Both the position numbers and the translations under genes were made by a program. Of a DNA stretch of 64,000 bases, positions 61,620 through 64,000 are shown piece after piece. Under the pieces are notes generated by a model. It worked only from the letters and a program-made list of their open reading frames with translations, made no database searches and had not been told where the DNA came from. Numbering within the stretch: position 1 is the first letter of the stretch; every line of letters begins with the position of its first letter. Origin of the DNA: Porphyromonadaceae bacterium UBA7332 (GTDB lineage Bacteria > Bacteroidota > Bacteroidia > Bacteroidales > UBA7332); NCBI GenBank assembly GCA_002471225.1, contig DKPO01000033.1, forward strand, positions 54,158 to 118,157. Reading direction: 5' to 3'.

Positions 61620-63647
61620 TTACTCTTTTGCTATAATAAAGGCTGAATAGGGAGCAACATTCACGTCTCCACCCTTAAATTCACCCAGACCGTCTTTATT
61701 GATCAGTCCGTCTTGACCGATAATTATCCAGCGAGCTTTTTGTATCTTCACTTTTTTTGATTCAGATGAACCATTAAAGACTAACTTAATCTCTTTCCAT
61801 TGATCGCCATTTGCATGATTCTTAATAGAATACGAAATCAGATTTGGCTCAGACGTTTTATCAAATACAATATTCTTAGCAATATCTTCTGCTGTACGCA
61901 TACGAAAAGCAGGATGAGCTTTGCGAAGAGTTATCAGATTCTGATAATAGTTGAATAAGTCTTTGTATTGCGCTTTTTGATTCCAATCAATTGCATTTAT
62001 TGAATCAGGAGATTTATAAGAGTTGTGTATTCCCTTTTTATTACGAAAAATCTCTTCTCCCGTAAACATAAACGGAGTTCCTTGTGATGTAAATACAATT
62101 GTTTGGGCCAACTTAGCCGCCTTAATGCGATCTGCTTCATCTGCTTTCTCCATCGAAATATTCAACTTGTCAGTTAGAGTCAGATCATCATGGCAAGATA
62201 CATAGTTGATTATTTGTTGAGGTGAAGAAGCGTATGCAAATTTAGAATTATTTCCTTTAGAGTAATCTATTTGCGGATGAGCTGTAGAGGCAACGATCCC
62301 AATTTTTACTGTTTCTTCATTACCCGCTTTCCCTGTGGCAAACCCACGATCTTTCGCATTGGAATAATGTCCTTTGATTGCATCACGAATATCATCACTG
62401 AAAACGGCGATATTCTGCATTTTAGAGACATTTTCTTTTAAGGCTCTTTTCTCAATCGGAAGAGGTGAGTCACCCGCAGTCCAGCCTTCTCCATATACAA
62501 ATATAGACGGATTAATAGCTTTCAACTCCTTCGCAACCTGATTCATGGTTTCAGTATCATGAATAGCCATTAGGTCAAAACGAAATCCATCAATATGGTA
62601 TTCATTAGCCCAATATTTCACTGAATTAATGATGAAGTTTCTCATTTGTTGTCGATCTGAAGCGGTTTCATTTCCGCAACCTGACGCATCAGAGAATGAA
62701 CCATCTGCTTTCTTTCTGTAATAATAATCTGGCACAGACAATTCGAAAGAAGAACCATCAGACATGGCTGTATGGTTATAAACAACATCCATAATAACAC
62801 CTATACCTGCATCATGCAGAGCCTTAACCATTTCCTTCATCTCGCGGATCCGACTTGCCGGATCATTCGGGTTTGTTGAATATGAACCTTCGGGAGCATT
62901 GTAGTTCAATGGATCATATCCCCAATTATAATTATTAGAAGGTAGTTGAGTCTCGTCAACACTGTTATAATCGTATGATGGAAGTATATGTACGTGAGTT
63001 ATTCCTAATTCTTTTAAATGATCTATACCTGTTTTTTCACCATTTACTGATAAGGTACCATTTTCAAGCATTGCAATAAACTTCCCTTTATTTACAATTC
63101 CTGAATTGGGGTGAATCGAGAAGTCTCTGTGATGCATTTCATAAATAACAGCATCAGTGATAGACTCCAGTTTGGGGCCTTTGTCCATTTCCCATCCGAT
63201 AGGGTTTGTGCTTGAAAAATCTATAATAGCAGCTCTATCTCCGTTAACTCCAACGGCCTTAGCCCAGATCCCTTGTGTCTCATCCAGCCACTTGCCATCT
63301 ACTTTAATCTGAAATGTATAAAACTTATTCATCAGATCTTTTTGTGATGTATAAGCCCATACACCTGTTACCGGATCTAAGTGAAGATTATAGCTTTCGA
63401 AAGGTTTTCCTCCACGTCCCTGATTATATATGTGTACACGAGCAGCTTCAGCTAAAGGAGACCAGATTTTAAATGTATACCCACGATTATCTATAGTGCA
63501 ACCGAGATCAGCTTTATCGTATGTAGGTAAATTTTCAAATTTGCGAATTTGATTAATGTCGTTTTGAGCATAAACAAATGAAATAGAAGATGTAGATAAA
63601 AGGATAGAAGAAGCTATAATAGCCAGATTGTTTTTTACGTTTCTCAT
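61620..63647 (-). CDS. pulA: Type I pullulanase
   Basis: The 675-residue protein has a signal peptide (about 1-27, ending FVYAQ), a CBM48-like N-terminal domain (about 45-140) and a GH13 catalytic domain. Pullulanase motifs are NYNWGYDPLNYNAPEGSYS (type I signature YNWGYDP), VVYNHTAMS (region I), DGFRFDLMAIH (region II, nucleophile Asp), VYGEGWTAG (region III, acid Glu) and SCHDDLTL (region IV). A C-terminal beta domain follows. It cuts alpha-1,6 branches of pullulan, glycogen or starch outside the cytoplasm. No sus genes are near it. Read alone on the minus strand. Confidence 0.93.
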   Translation of the reverse strand: MRNVKNNLAIIASSILLSTSSISFVYAQNDINQIRKFENLPTYDKADLGCTIDNRGYTFKIWSPLAEAARVHIYNQGRGGKPFESYNLHLDPVTGVWAYTSQKDLMNKFYTFQIKVDGKWLDETQGIWAKAVGVNGDRAAIIDFSSTNPIGWEMDKGPKLESITDAVIYEMHHRDFSIHPNSGIVNKGKFIAMLENGTLSVNGEKTGIDHLKELGITHVHILPSYDYNSVDETQLPSNNYNWGYDPLNYNAPEGSYSTNPNDPASRIREMKEMVKALHDAGIGVIMDVVYNHTAMSDGSSFELSVPDYYYRKKADGSFSDASGCGNETASDRQQMRNFIINSVKYWANEYHIDGFRFDLMAIHDTETMNQVAKELKAINPSIFVYGEGWTAGDSPLPIEKRALKENVSKMQNIAVFSDDIRDAIKGHYSNAKDRGFATGKAGNEETVKIGIVASTAHPQIDYSKGNNSKFAYASSPQQIINYVSCHDDLTLTDKLNISMEKADEADRIKAAKLAQTIVFTSQGTPFMFTGEEIFRNKKGIHNSYKSPDSINAIDWNQKAQYKDLFNYYQNLITLRKAHPAFRMRTAEDIAKNIVFDKTSEPNLISYSIKNHANGDQWKEIKLVFNGSSESKKVKIQKARWIIIGQDGLINKDGLGEFKGGDVNVAPYSAFIIAKE

Positions 63648-63885
63648 AAATTAAGTTGAGTTTTAGATAATAGCAGAATTCAGAAAGTCAAAGAGATTCG
63701 AGATTCTGTTTATTCAAATGTAATAGTTGTTACTTGAATATACAAATTTAGAAATGTAATAAATGTGATACTATCTGTTTAAAACTAAGGCATATAAGAC
63801 TTGATTTTTAGATCAACACTATTAACGCTATTGATTCCATCCTGTGTAATTGTCTGATAAATAGTTGTATAAGGTTATTGTTTTA
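63648..63885. other. Upstream region of pulA
   Basis: This region holds no gene. A minus-strand -7 box (TAAATTTG at 63743-63750) could drive pulA with a leader of about 90 bases. Rightwards begins the repeat array. Confidence 0.55.
63743..63750 (-). promoter_or_regulatory. Candidate pulA -7 box
   Basis: The minus-strand sequence TAAATTTG matches TAnnTTTG, 96 bases upstream of the pulA start. Confidence 0.4.
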
Positions 63886-64000
63886 GTGTCGATTGGGTGC
63901 TGATTGGTGCTGATTGGGTGTCGATTCGAAAGGTGAATCAACACCCTTTATTCGTTGATATATAGTTGTTTATATCTTTGGTGTCGATAGTGTCGATTCA
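63886..64000 (+). repeat. GGTGYYGATT repeat array, copy 2 (cut by window end)
   Basis: In order: GTGTCGATTG, two direct units GGTGCTGATT (63896-63905, 63906-63915), GGTGTCGATTC (63917-63927) with inverted partner GAATCAACACC (63935-63945), a 34-base spacer unlike that of copy 1, and a 21-base block at 63980-64000 identical to 11288-11308. Orientation is the same as copy 1. The element may continue past the window, so what it precedes is unknown. Confidence 0.85.

Noticed and set aside
1..64000. Prophage, integrative element or polysaccharide utilisation locus
   Set aside because: No integrase, transposase, phage structural gene or SusC/SusD pair is visible; the single pullulanase and GtrA genes are isolated.

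Overview
This 64-kb window is chromosomal DNA of a low-GC member of the Bacteroidota, most probably a Bacteroidales bacterium (a Dysgonomonas- or Parabacteroides-like lineage is my inference, not shown by the sequence). The evidence is the repeated promoter box TAnnTTTG upstream of many genes, several families restricted or nearly so to this phylum (DUF4494, DUF4827, DUF3810, DcaP-like porin, META and PepSY-like secreted proteins), lipoprotein signals ending in SC, and TonB receptors with an N-terminal carboxypeptidase-like domain. No rRNA, tRNA, CRISPR array, integrase or transposase was found.

Layout. 0-3.5 kb: small secreted proteins, a DcaP-like porin and an NlpC/P60 lipoprotein. 3.5-7.7 kb (minus): rRNA methyltransferase, flavin quinone reductase and Tex. 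8-10.8 kb: nupC, rsmE and a small helical protein. 10.8-11.85 kb: a gene-free kilobase packed with direct and inverted repeats. 11.85-19.7 kb: fetAB, fabD with a TSCPD protein, a fused ABC transporter, a hydroxyacid dehydrogenase, an AspT-type transporter and a patatin. 20-27.6 kb: DUF4494, YggS, a dihydroorotate-dehydrogenase-like protein, an ATPase-DUF4435 fusion, nrnA, DUF4827, glmM and a META lipoprotein. 27.7-33.9 kb: TRIC channel, cyclophilin lipoprotein, M16 peptidase, DEAD-box helicase, GtrA and PepSY-like protein. 34-40.3 kb: an EmrA-EmrB-TolC efflux set running straight into the AMMECR1 / radical SAM / MEMO trio. 40.5-46.1 kb: two SDR enzymes, cysteine desulfidase, ECF sigma factor, an orphan TolC protein and thioredoxin. 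46.2-51.6 kb: dnaE and an uncharacterised gene pair. 51.7-61.6 kb: outer-membrane uptake, with a siderophore-type TonB receptor, a porin, and a tightly coupled operon of TonB receptor, binding lipoprotein, FecCD permease, ATPase and a TrmO-FmdE fusion. 61.6-63.6 kb (minus): type I pullulanase. The window ends inside a second copy of the repeat array seen at 11.2 kb.

The most interesting items are (i) two non-coding repeat arrays 52.7 kb apart with the same architecture, the first followed by dense TACG-containing palindromes; (ii) the uptake operon ending in a TrmO-FmdE fusion whose TrmO motif has diverged, which may handle an unrecognised metal complex or cofactor; (iii) a single-protein ATPase-TOPRIM (DUF4435) fusion like the PARIS and OLD defence nucleases but in a housekeeping setting; and (iv) the AMMECR1-radical SAM-MEMO trio placed directly behind a tripartite efflux pump.
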